Of a DNA stretch of 64,000 nt, positions 1-11,400 are shown one piece after another. Where the stretch lies: the NCBI GenBank assembly GCA_036172665.1, contig CM069873.1, positions 34,958,001-35,022,000 on the forward strand, read 5' to 3'. The first letter of the stretch is position 1. Every line of letters starts with the position of its first letter. Source of the DNA: Prosopocoilus inquinatus (lineage: Eukaryota; Arthropoda; Insecta; Coleoptera; Lucanidae). The notes under the pieces are model-generated. The model did no database searches. It saw only the letters and a program-made list of their open reading frames with translations, and was not told the origin of the DNA. The translations under genes and the position numbers were made by a program.

Positions 1-47
1 TGTGATGTATCTAATCGATCCTTACTCATCTATCATGTTATTTGACG

Positions 48-64
48 TTTCGATGGACTCCAGT
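48..64 (+). promoter_or_regulatory. CENP-B-box-like stretch (weak match)
   Basis: Compared with the mammalian 17-bp CENP-B box consensus YTTCGTTGGAARCGGGA, this stretch matches 11 of 17 positions, including the TTCG core and the central A, but only two bases of the CGGG half. Other monomers carry TTGG or TTGA in place of TTCG, so the core is present in some classes and absent in others, as happens with alpha-satellite monomers. The CGGG half is poor in all classes, so real binding by a CENP-B-like protein is doubtful. The resemblance may be chance. Confidence 0.2.
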
Positions 65-125
65 AACTCTAATGTGAGATACGAAATTCTCGGACGCAGC
101 AGGAGCTGGAAATAGTTTTAAACGA

Positions 126-147
126 AACAACACGCATTAGCGTTGTT
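126..147. other. 22-bp dyad (imperfect inverted repeat) present in each monomer
   Basis: The left arm AACAACAC (126-133) and right arm GCGTTGTT (140-147) flank a 6-base centre (134-139). Seven of the eight arm positions pair; the one mismatch is A132 against C141. The same arms recur in nearly every monomer. The commonest variation, C or T at position 135, falls in the centre and leaves the arms intact. The dyad could extrude as a short hairpin or be a protein site; function is unknown. Confidence 0.8.
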
Positions 148-721
148 CCTGTGATGTATCTAATCGATCCTTACTCATCTATCATGTTATTTGACGTTTG
201 AATGGACTCCAGTAACTCTGATGTGAGATACAAAGTTCTCGGACGCAGCAGAAGCTGGAAATAGTTTTGAACGAAACAACACGTATTAGCGTTGTTCCTG
301 TGATGTATCTAATCGATCCTTACTTATCTACTATGTTATTTGACGTTTCGATGGACTCCAGTAACTCTGATGTGAGAGACGAAATTTTCGACCGCAGCAG
401 AATCTGGAAATAGTTTTAAATGAAACAACACGCATTAGCGTTGTTCCTGTGATGTATCTAATCGATCCTTACTCATCTATCATGTTATTTGACGTTTCGA
501 TGGACTCTAGTAACTCTGATGTGAGATACGAAGTTTTTGGACGCAGCAGGAGCTGGAAATAGTTTTAAACGAAACAACACGTATTAGCGTTGTTCCTGTG
601 ATGTATCTAATCGATCCTTACTCATCTATCATGTTATTTGACGTTTGGATGGACTCCAGTAACTCTGATGTGAGATACAAAGTTCTCGGACGCAGCAGAA
701 GCTGGAAATAGTTTTAAACGA

Positions 722-743
722 AACAACACACATTAGTGTTGTT
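722..743. other. Perfect 8+8 bp dyad variant at a monomer junction
   Basis: Here the right arm reads GTGTTGTT instead of GCGTTGTT, so both 8-base arms (722-729 and 736-743) are exactly complementary around a 6-base centre. The same C-to-T change recurs at least 20 times, for example at 3106-3127 and near 4459, 5502, 7738, 9973, 12952, 15188, 18168, 30690, 45137, 53475 and 59877. In the first half of the window it usually immediately precedes a monomer carrying 'ttatttggcg', so it marks a fixed slot of the higher-order repeat. Confidence 0.75.
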
Positions 744-3576
744 CCTGTGATGTATCTAATCGATCCTTACTCATCTATCATGTTATTTGGCGTTTCGATG
801 GACTCCAGTAACTCTGATGTGAGATACGAAGTTTTTGGACGCAGCAGGAGCTGGAAATAGTTTTAAGCGAAACAACACGCATTAGCGTTGTTCCTGTGAT
901 GTATCTAATCGATCCTTACTCATCTATCATGTTATTTGACGTTTGGATGGACTCTAGTAACTCTGATGTGAGATACGAAGTGTTTGGACGCAGCAGGAGC
1001 TGGAAATAGTTTTAAACGAAACAACACGCATTAGCGTTTTTCCTGTGATGTATCTAATCGATCCTTATTTATCTATCATGTTATTTGACGTTTCGATGGA
1101 CTCTAGTAACTCTGATGTAAGATACGAAGTTTTTGGGCGCAGCAGGAGCTGGAAATAGTTTTAAACGAAGCAACACGTATTAGCGTTGTTCCTGTGATGT
1201 ATCTAATAGATCCTTATTTATCTACCATGTTATTTGACGTTTCGATGGACTCTAGTAACTCTGATGTGAGATACGAAGTTTTTGGACGCAGCAGGAGCTG
1301 GAAATAGTTTTAAACGAAGCAACACGTATTAGCGTTGTTCCTGTGATGTATCTAATAGATCCTTACTTAGCTACTATGTTATTTGACGTTTCGATGGACT
1401 CCAGTAACTCTAATGTGAGATACGAAATTTTCGGGCGCAGCAGAAGCTGGAAATAGTGTTAAACGAAACAACACGCATTAGCGTTGTTCCTGTGATGTAT
1501 CTAATCGATCCTTACTCATCTATCATGTTATTTGACGTTTCGATGGACTCTAGTAACTCTGATGTGAGATACGAAGTTTTTGGACGCAGCAGGAGCTGGA
1601 AATAGTTTTAAACGAAACAACACGTATTAGCGGTGTTCCTGTGATGTATCTAATCGATCCTTATTTATCTATCATGTTATTTGACGTATCGATGGACTCT
1701 AGTAACTCTAATGTGAGATACGAAGTTTTTGGGTGCAGCAGGAGCTGGAAATAGTTTTAAACGAAGCAACACGTATTAGCGTTGTTCCTGTGATGTATCT
1801 AATAGATCCTTACTTAGCTACTATGTTATTTGACGTTTCGATGGACTCCAGTAACTCTAATGTGAGATACGAAATTTTCGGGCGCAGCAGAAGCTGGAAA
1901 TAGTGTTAAACGAAACAACACGCATTAGCGTTGTTCCTGTGATGTATCTAATCGATCCTTACTCATCTATCATGTTATTTGACGTTTCGATGGACTCCAG
2001 TAACTATAATGTGAGATACGAAATTTTCGGACGCAGCAGAAGCTGGAAATAGTTTTAAACGAAACAACACGCATTAGCGTTGTTCCTGTGATGTATCTAA
2101 TCGATCCTTACTCATCTATCATGTTATTTGACGTTTCGATGGACTCTAGTAACTCTGATGTGAGATACGAAGTTTTTGGACGCAGCAGGAGCTGGAAATA
2201 GTTTTAAACGAAACAACACGTATTAGCGTTGTTCCTGTGATGTATCTAATCGATCCTTACTCATCTATCATGTTATTTGACGTTTGGATGGACTCCAGTA
2301 ACTCTGATGTGAGATACAAAGTTCTCGGACGCAGCAGAAGCTGGAAATAGTTTTGAACGAAACAACACGTATTAGCGTTGTTCCTGTGATGTATCTAATC
2401 GATCCTTACTTATCTATCATGTTATTTGACGTTTGGATGGACTCCAGTAACTCTGATGTGAGATACAAAATTTTCGGACGCAGCAGAAGCTGGAAATAGT
2501 TTTAAACGAAACGACACGCATTAGCGTTGTTCCTGTGATGTATCTAATCGATCCTTACTTATCTACTATGTTATTTGACGTTTCGATGGACTCCAGTAAC
2601 TCTGATGTGAGAGACGAAATTTTCGAACGCAGTAGGAGCTAGAAATAGTTTTAAACGAAACAACACGCATTAGCGTTGTTCCTGTGATGTATCTAATCGA
2701 TCCTTACTCATCTACCATGTTATTTGACGTTTGAATGGACTCCAGTAACTCTGATGTAAGAGACGAAATTTTCGAACGCAGCAGAATCTGGAAATAGTTT
2801 TAAATGAAACAACACGCATTAGCGTTGTTCCTGTGATGTATCTAATCGATCCTTACTCATCTATCATGTTATTTGACGTTTCGATGGACTCTAGTAACTC
2901 TGATGTGAGATACGAAGTTCTTGGACGCAGCAGGAGCTGGAAATAGTTTTAAACGAAACAACACGTATTAGCGTTGTTACTGTGATGTATCTAATCGATC
3001 CTTACTCATCTATCATGTTATTTGACGTTTGGATGGACTCCAGTAACTCTGATGTGAGATACAAAGTTCTCGGACGCAGCAGAAGCTGGAAATAGTTTTA
3101 AACGAAACAACACGCATTAGTGTTGTTCCTGTGATGTATCTAATCGATCCTTACTCATCTATCATGTTATTTGACGTTTCGATGGACTCCAGTAACTCTA
3201 ATGTGAGATACGAAATTCTCGGACGCAGCAGGAGCTGGAAATAGTTTTAAACGAAACAACACGCATTAGCGTTGTTCCTGTGATGTATCTAATCGATCCT
3301 TACTCATCTATCATGTTATTTGACGTTTGAATGGACTCCAGTAACTCTGAAGTGAGATACAAAGTTCTCGGACGCAGCAGAAGCTGGAAATAGTTTTGAA
3401 CGAAACAACACGTATTAGCGTTGTTCCTGTGATGTATCTAATCGATCCTTACTTATCTACTATGTTATTTGGCGTTTCGATGGACTCCAGTAACTCTGAT
3501 GTGAGATACGAAGTTTTTGGACGCAGTAGGAGCTGGAAATAGTTTTAAACGAAACAACACGCATTAGCGTTGTTCC

Positions 3577-5662
3577 TGTGATGTATCTAATCGATCCTTA
3601 CTCATCTACCATGTTATTTGACGTTTGAATGGACTCCAGTAACTCTGATGTGAGATACAAAGTTGTCGGACGCAGCAGAAGCTGGAAATAGTTTTAAACG
3701 AAACAACACGCATTAGCGTTGTTCCTGTGATGTATCTAATCGATCCTTACTCATCTATCATGTTATTTGACGTTTCGATGGACTCCAGTAACTCTAATGT
3801 GAGATACGAAATTCTCGGACGCAGCAGGAGCTGGAAATAGTTTTAAACGAAACAACACGCATTAGCGTTGTTCCTGTGATGTATCTAATCGATCCTTACT
3901 CATCTATCATGTTATTTGACGTTTGAATGGACTCCAGTAACTCTGAAGTGAGATACAAAGTTCTCGGACCCAGCAGAAGCTGGAAATAGTTTTGAACGAA
4001 ACAACACGTATTAGCGTTGTTCCTGTGATGTATCTAATCGATCCTTACTTATCTACTATGTTATTTGACGTTTCGATGGACTCCAGTAACTCTGATGTGA
4101 GAGACGAAATTTTCGACCGCAGCAGAATCTGGAAATAGTTTTAAATGAAACAACACGCATTAGCGTTGTTCCTGTGATGTATCTAATCGATCCTTACTCA
4201 TCTATCATGTTATTTGACGTTTCGATGGACTCTAGTAACTCTGATGTGAGATACGAAGTTTTTGGACGCAGCAGGAGCTGGAAATAGTTTTAAACGAAAC
4301 AACACGTATTAGCGTTGTTCCTGTGATGTATCTAATCGATCCTTACTCATCTATCATGTTATTTGACGTTTGGATGGACTCCAGTAACTCTGATGTGAGA
4401 TACAAAGTTCTCGGACGCAGCAGAAGCTGGAAATAGTTTTAAACGAAACAACACGCATTAGTGTTGTTCCTGTGATGTATCTAATCGATCCTTACTCATC
4501 TATCATGTTATTTGGCGTTTCGATGGACTCCAGTAACTCTGATGTGAGATACGAAGTTTTTGGACGCAGTAGGAGCTGGAAATAGTTTTAAACGAAACAA
4601 CACGCATTAGCGTTGTTCCTGTGATGTATCTAATCGATCCTTACTCATCTACCATGTTATTTGACGTTTGAATGGACTCCAGTAACTCTGATGTGAGATA
4701 CAAAGTTGTCGGACGCAGCAGAAGCTGGAAATAGTTTTAAACGAAACAACACGCATTAGCGTTGTTCCTGTGATGTATCTAATCGATCCTTACTCATCTA
4801 TCATGTTATTTGACGTTTCGATGGACTCCAGTAACTCTAATGTGAGATACGAAATTCTCGGACGCAGCAGGAGCTGGAAATAGTTTTAAACGAAACAACA
4901 CGCATTAGCGTTGTTCCTGTGATGTATCTAATCGATCCTTACTCATCTATCATGTTATTTGACGTTTGAATGGACTCCAGTAACTCTGAAGTGAGATACA
5001 AAGTTCTCGGACGCAGCAGAAGCTGGAAATAGTTTTGAACGAAACAACACGTATTAGCGTTGTTCCTGTGATGTATCTAATCGATCCTTACTTATCTACT
5101 ATGTTATTTGACGTTTCGATGGACTCCAGTAACTCTGATGTGAGAGACGAAATTTTCGACCGCAGCAGAATCTGGAAATAGTTTTAAATGAAACAACACG
5201 CATTAGCGTTGTTGTTGTGATGTATCTAATCGATCCTTACTCATCTATCATGTTATTTGACGTTTCGATGGACTCTAGTAACTCTGATGTGAGATACGAA
5301 GTTTTTGGACGCAGCAGGAGCTGGAAATAGTTTTAAACGAAACAACACGTATTAGCGTTGTTCCTGTGATGTATCTAATCGATCCTTACTCATCTATCAT
5401 GTTATTTGACGTTTGGATGGACTCCAGTAACTCTGATGTGAGATACAAAGTTCTCGGACGCAGCAGAAGCTGGAAATAGTTTTAAACGAAACAACACGCA
5501 TTAGTGTTGTTCCTGTGATGTATCTAATCGATCCTTACTCATCTATCATGTTATTTGGCGTTTCGATGGACTCCAGTAACTCTGATGTGAGATACGAAGT
5601 TTTTGGACGCAGCAGGAGCTGGAAATAATTTTAAACGAAACAACACGTATTAGCGTTGTTCC
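3577..5662. repeat. Tandem duplication of a 7-monomer block (2 x 1043 bp)
   Basis: Monomers k=24-30 (3577-4619) and k=31-37 (4620-5662) run through the same order of classes: 'aaagttgtcgg', 'gaaattctcgg', the 'ctctgaagtgag' monomer, the 'gagagac..ttcgacc' monomer, 'gaagtttttgg', 'acaaagttctcgg', then the 'ttatttggcg' monomer. The 'ctctgaagtg' markers at 3941 and 4984 are exactly 7 x 149 bp apart. The copies differ at a few places, notably 'gttgttgttg' at 5216 and 'aaataatttt' near 5627. Confidence 0.8.
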
Positions 5663-6258
5663 TGTGATGTATCTAATCGATCCTTATTTATCTATCATGT
5701 TATTTGACGTATCGATGGACTCTAGTAACTCTAATGTGAGATACGAAATTTTCGGACGCAGCAGAAGCTGGAAATAGTTTTAAACGAAACAACACGTATT
5801 AGCGTTGTTCCTGTGATGTATCTAATCGATCCTTACTCATCTATCATGTTATTTGACGTTTGGATGGACTCCAGTAACTCTGATGTGAGATACAAAGTTC
5901 TCGGACGCAGCAGAAGCTGGAAATAGTTTTAAACGAAACAACACGCATTAGTGTTGTTCCTGTGATGTATCTAATCGATCCTTACTCATCTATCATGTTA
6001 TTTGGCGTTTCGATGGACTCCAGTAACTCTGATGTGAGATACGAAGTTTTTGGACGCAGCAGGAGCTGGAAATAATTTTAAACGAAACAACACGTATTAG
6101 CGTTGTTCCTGTGATGTATCTAATCGATCCTTATTTATCTATCATGTTATTTGACGTATCGATGGACTCTAGTAACTCTGATGTGAGATACGAAGTTTTT
6201 GGGTGCAGCAGGAGCTGGAAATAGTTTTAAACGAAGCAACACGTATTAGCGTTGTTCC
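5365..6258. repeat. Tandem duplication of a 3-monomer block (2 x 447 bp)
   Basis: Monomers k=36-38 and k=39-41 repeat the order 'tttggatgg' class, 'ttatttggcg' class ending in the unusual 'aaataatttt', then the 'gacgtatcgatgg' class. The third monomer of the first unit is chimeric: its left half is the 'gtatcgatgg' type, but its right half ends 'gaaattttcggacgcagcag' instead of 'gaagtttttgggtgc'. This suggests exchange inside a monomer when the block duplicated. Confidence 0.7.
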
Positions 6259-8493
6259 TGTGATGTATCTAATCGATCCTTACTCATCTATCATGTTATT
6301 TGGCGTTTGGATGGACTCTAGTAACTCTGATGTGAGATACGAAGTTTTTGGACGCAGCAGGAGCTGGAAATAGTTTTAAACGAAACAACACGCATTACCG
6401 TTTTTCCTGTGATGTATCTAATCGATCCTTATTTATCTATCATGTTATTTGACGTTTCGATGGACTCTAGTAACTCTGATGTAAGATACGAAGTTTTTGG
6501 GCGCAGCAGGAGCTGGAAATAGTTTTAAACGAAGCAACACGTATTAGCGTTGTTCCTGTGATGTATCTAATAGATCCTTATTTACCTACCATGTTATTTG
6601 ACGTTTCGATGGACTCTAGTAACTCTGATGTGAGATACGAAGTTTTTGGACGCAGCAGGAGCTGGAAATAGTTTTAAACGAAACAACACGTATTAGCGTT
6701 GTTGCTGTGATGTATCTAATCGATCCTTATTTATCTATCATGTTATTTGACGTTTCGATGGACTCTAGTAACTCTGATGTGAGATACGAAGTTTTTGGAC
6801 GCAGCAGGAGCTGGAAATAGTTTTAAACGAAACAACACGTATTAGCGTTGTTCCTGTGATGTATCTAATCGATCCTTATTTATCTATCATGTTATTTGAC
6901 GTATCGATGGACTCTAGTAACTCTGATGTGAGATACGAAGTTTTTGGGTGCAGCAGGAGCTGGAAATAGTTTTAAACGAAGCAACACGTATTAGCGTTGT
7001 TCCTGTGATGTATCTAATAGATCCTTACTTAGCTACTATGTTATTTGACGTTTCGATGGACTCCAGTAACTCTAATGTGAGATACGAAATTTTCGGGCGC
7101 AGCAGAAGCTGGAAATAGTGTTAAACGAAACAAAACGCATTAGCGTTGTTCCTGTGATGTATCTAATCGATCCTTACTCATCTATCATGTTATTTGACGT
7201 TTCGATGGACTCCAGTAACTCTAATGTGAGATACGAAATTTTCGGACGCAGCAGAAGCTGGAAATAGTTTTAAACGAAACAACACGCATTAGCGTTGTTC
7301 CTGTGATGTATCTAATCGATCCTTACTTATCTACTATGTTATTTGACGTTTCGATGGACTCCAGTAACTCTGATGTGAGAGACGAAATTTTCGACCGCAG
7401 CAGAATCTGGAAATAGTTTTAAATGAAACAACACGCATTAGCGTTGTTCCTGTGATGTATCTAATCGATCCTTACTCATCTATCATGTTATTTGACGTTT
7501 CGATGGACTCTAGTAACTCTGATGTGAGATACGAAGTTTTTGGACGCAGCAGGAGCTGGAAATAGTTTTAAACGAAACAACACGTATTAGCGTTGTTCCT
7601 GTGATGTATCTAATCGATCCTTACTCATCTATCATGTTATTTGACGTTTGGATGGACTCCAGTAACTCTGATGTGAGATACAAAGTTCTCGGACGCAGCA
7701 GAAGCTGGAAATAGTTTTAAACGAAACAACACGCATTAGTGTTGTTCCTGTGATGTATCTAATCGATCCTTACTCATCTATCATGTTATTTGGCGTTTCG
7801 ATGGACTCCAGTAACTCTGATGTGAGATACGAAGTTTTTGGACGCAGCAGGAGCTGGAAATAGTTTTAAGCGAAACAACACGCATTAGCGTTGTTCCTGT
7901 GATGTATCTAATCGATCCTTACTCATCTATCATGTTATTTGACGTTTGGATGGACTCTAGTAACTCTGATGTGAGATACGAAGTGTTTGGACGCAGCAGG
8001 AGCTGGAAATAGTTTTAAACGAAACAACACGCATTAGCGTTTTTCCTGTGATGTATCTAATCGATCCTTATTTATCTATCATGTTATTTGACGTTTCGAT
8101 GGACTCTAGTAACTCTGATGTAAGATACGAAGTTTTTGGGCGCAGCAGGAGCTGGAAATAGTTTTAAACGAAGCAACACGTATTAGCGTTGTTCCTGTGA
8201 TGTATCTAATAGATCCTTATTTATCTACCATGTTATTTGACGTTTCGATGGACTCTAGTAACTCTGATGTGAGATACGAAGTTTTTGGACGCAGCAGGAG
8301 CTGGAAATAGTTTTAAACGAAACAACACGTATTAGCGTTGTTGCTGTGATGTATCTAATCGATCCTTATTTATCTATCATGTTATTTGACGTTTCGATGG
8401 ACTCTAGTAACTCTGATGTGAGATACGAAGTTTTTGGACGCAGCAGGAGCTGGAAATAGTTTTAAACGAAACAACACGTATTAGCGGTGTTCC

Positions 8494-11400
8494 TGTGATG
8501 TATCTAATCGATCCTTATTTATCTATCATGTTATTTGACGTATCGATGGACTCTAGTAACTCTAATGTGAGATACGAAGTTTTTGGGTGCAGCAGGAGCT
8601 GGAAATAGTTTTAAACGAAGCAACACGTATTAACGTTGTTCCTGTGATGTATCTAATAGATCCTTACTTAGCTACTATGTTATTTGACGTTTCGATGGAC
8701 TCCAGTAACTCTAATGTGAGATACGAAATTTTCGGGCGCAGCAGAAGCTGGAAATAGTGTTAAACGAAACAACACGCATTAGCGTTGTTCCTGTGATGTA
8801 TCTAATCGATCCTTACTCATCTATCATGTTATTTGACGTTTCGATGGACTCCAGTAACTCTAATGTGAGATACGAAATTTTCGGACGCAGCAGAAGCTGG
8901 AAATAGTTTTAAACGAAACAACACGCATTAGCGTTGTTCCTGTGATGTATCTAATCGATCCTTACTCATCTATCATGTTATTTGACGTTTCGATGGACTC
9001 TAGTAACTCTGATGTGAGATACGAAGTTTTTGGACGCAGCAGGAGCTGGAAATAGTTTTAAACGAAACAACACGTATTAGCGTTGTTCCTGTGATGTATC
9101 TAATCGATCCTTACTCATCTATCATGTTATTTGACGTTTGGATGGACTCCAGTAACTCTGATGTGAGATACAAAGTTCTCGGACGCAGCAGAAGCTGGAA
9201 ATAGTTTTGAACGAAACAACACGTATTAGCGTTGTTCCTGTGATGTATCTAATCGATCCTTACTTATCTATCATGTTATTTGACGTTTGGATGGACTCCA
9301 GTAACTCTGATGTGAGATACAAAATTTTCGGACGCAGCAGAAGCTGGAAATAGTTTTAAACGAAACGACACGCATTAGCGTTGTTCCTGTGATGTATCTA
9401 ATCGATCCTTACTTATCTACTATGTTATTTGACGTTTCGATGGACTCCAGTAACTCTGATGTGAGAGACGAAATTTTCGAACGCAGTAGGAGCTAGAAAT
9501 AGTTTTAAACGAAACAACACGCATTAGCGTTGTTCCTGTGATGTATCTAATCGATCCTTACTCATCTACCATGTTATATGACGTTTGAATGGACTCCAGT
9601 AACTCTGATGTAGGAGACGAAATTTTCGAACGCAGCAGAATCTGGAAATAGTTTTAAATGAAACAACACGCATTAGCGTTGTTCCTGTGATGTATCTAAT
9701 CGATCCTTACTCATCTATCATGTTATTTGACGTTTCGATGGACTCTAGTAACTCTGATGTGAGATACGAAGTTCTTGGACGCAGCAGGAGCTGGAAATAG
9801 TTTTAAACGAAACAACACGTATTAGCGTTGTGACTGTGATGTATCTAATCGATCCTTACTCATCTATCATGTTATTTGACGTTTGGATGGACTCCAGTAA
9901 CTCTGATGTGAGATACAAAGTTCTCGGACGCAGCAGAAGCTGGAAATAGTTTTAAACGAAACAACACGCATTAGTGTTGTTCCTGTGATGTATCTAATCG
10001 ATCCTTACTCATCTATCATGTTATTTGGCGTTTCGATGGACTCCAGTAACTCTGATGTGAGATACGAAGTTTTTGGACGCAGTAGGAGCTGGAAATAGTT
10101 TTAAACGAAACAACACGCATTAGCGTTGTTCCTGTGATGTATCTAATCGATCCTTACTCATCTACCATGTTATTTGACGTTTGAATGGACTCCAGTAACT
10201 CTGATGTGAGATACAAAGTTGTCGGACGCAGCAGAAGCTGGAAATAGTTTTAAACGAAACAACACGCATTAGCGTTGTTCCTGTGATGTATCTAATCGAT
10301 CCTTACTCATCTATCATGTTATTTGACGTTTCGATGGACTCCAGTAACTCTAATGTGAGATACGAAATTCTCGGACGCAGCAGAAGCTGGAAATAGTTTT
10401 AAACGAAACAACACGCATTAGCGTTGTTCCTGTGATGTATCTAATCGATCCTTACTCATCTATCATGTTATTTGACGTTTCGATGGACTCTAGTAACTCT
10501 AATGTGAGATACGAAATTTTCGGACGCAGCAGAAGCTGGAAATAGTTTTAAACGAAACAACACGCATTAGCGTTGTTCCTGTGATGTATCTAATCGATCC
10601 TTACTCATCTATCATGTTATTTGACGTTTCGATGGACTCCAGTAACTCTAATGTGAGATACGAAATTTTCGGACGCAGCAGAAGCTGGAAATAGTTTTAA
10701 ACGAAACAACACGCATTAGCGTTGTTCCTGTGATGTATCTAATCGATCCTTACTCATCTATCATGTTATTTGACGTTTCGATGGACTCTAGTAACTCTGA
10801 TGTGAGATACGAAGTTTTTGGACGCAGCAGGAGCTGGAAATAGTTTTAAACGAAACAACACGTATTAGCGTTGTTCCTGTGATGTATCTAATCGATCCTT
10901 ACTCATCTATCATGTTATTTGACGTTTGGATGGACTCCAGTAACTCTGATGTGAGATACAAAGTTCTCGGACGCAGCAGAAGCTGGAAATAGTTTTGAAC
11001 GAAACAACACGTATTAGCGTTGTTCCTGTGATGCATCTAATCGATCCTTACTTATCTATCATGTTATTTGACGTTTGGATGGACTCCAGTAACTCTGATG
11101 TGAGATACAAAATTTTCGGACGCAGCAGAAGCTGGAAATAGTTTTAAACGAAACAACACGCATTAGCGTTGTTCCTGTGATGTATCTAATCGATCCTTAC
11201 TCATCTATCATGTTATTTGACGTTTCGATGGACTCCAGTAACTCTAATGTGAGATACGAAATTCTCGGACGCAGAAGGAGCTGGAAATAGTTTTAAACGA
11301 AACAACACGCATTAGCGTTGTTCCTGTGATGTATCTAATCGATCCTTACTCATCTATCATGTTATTTGACGTTTGAATGGACTCCAGTAACTCTGATGTG

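Larger units (their letters stand above)
1..149 (+). repeat. Reference satellite monomer (k=0)
   Basis: This is the first complete monomer in the phase used here. Landmarks inside it are ATCGAT (a ClaI site) at 14-19; a pyrimidine-rich stretch at 18-33; a CENP-B-box-like stretch at 48-64; the variable block at 79-107, ending in 'agctgg'; an A/T-rich segment at 109-122 containing TTTAAA; and the dyad at 126-147. The phase is arbitrary, because the true boundary of a tandem repeat cannot be defined from the array alone. The length is close to the 147 bp wrapped on a nucleosome core. Confidence 0.97.
1..1639. repeat. Partial higher-order repeat before the first marker monomer (k=0-10)
   Basis: Monomers k=2 to k=8 (299-1341) match k=49 to k=55 (7302-8344) in order and in diagnostic bases: 'gagagacgaaattttcgacc', then the 'gaagtgtttgg' monomer, then 'gcgtttttcc', then an 'aatagatcc' monomer. 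The order diverges after k=8. Monomers k=9-10 look like an extra copy of the 'acttagctac' monomer and its follower, placed before the marker monomer at 1640. The repeat evidently continues to the left of the window. Confidence 0.75.
1640..8493. repeat. Higher-order repeat copy 1 (46 monomers, 6854 bp)
   Basis: The interval is bounded by two occurrences of the rare marker 'attagcggtgttcc', which precede 1640 and 8494. Its first part aligns monomer for monomer with the copy starting at 13709 (81 monomers away), sharing the 'aaacgacac', 'gagctagaaat' and 'gttcttgg' monomers. It is longer than the 35-monomer copies because it carries extra 7-mer and 3-mer duplications. A second rare marker ('gcgttgttgttgtg') sits at 5216, and a third ('cattaccgtttttcc') precedes 6408. 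Confidence 0.8.

Noticed and set aside
126..147. Rho-independent terminator hairpin in each monomer
   Set aside because: The stem is short and A/T-rich with at most 8 pairs, is not followed by a T-run, and there are no genes to terminate.
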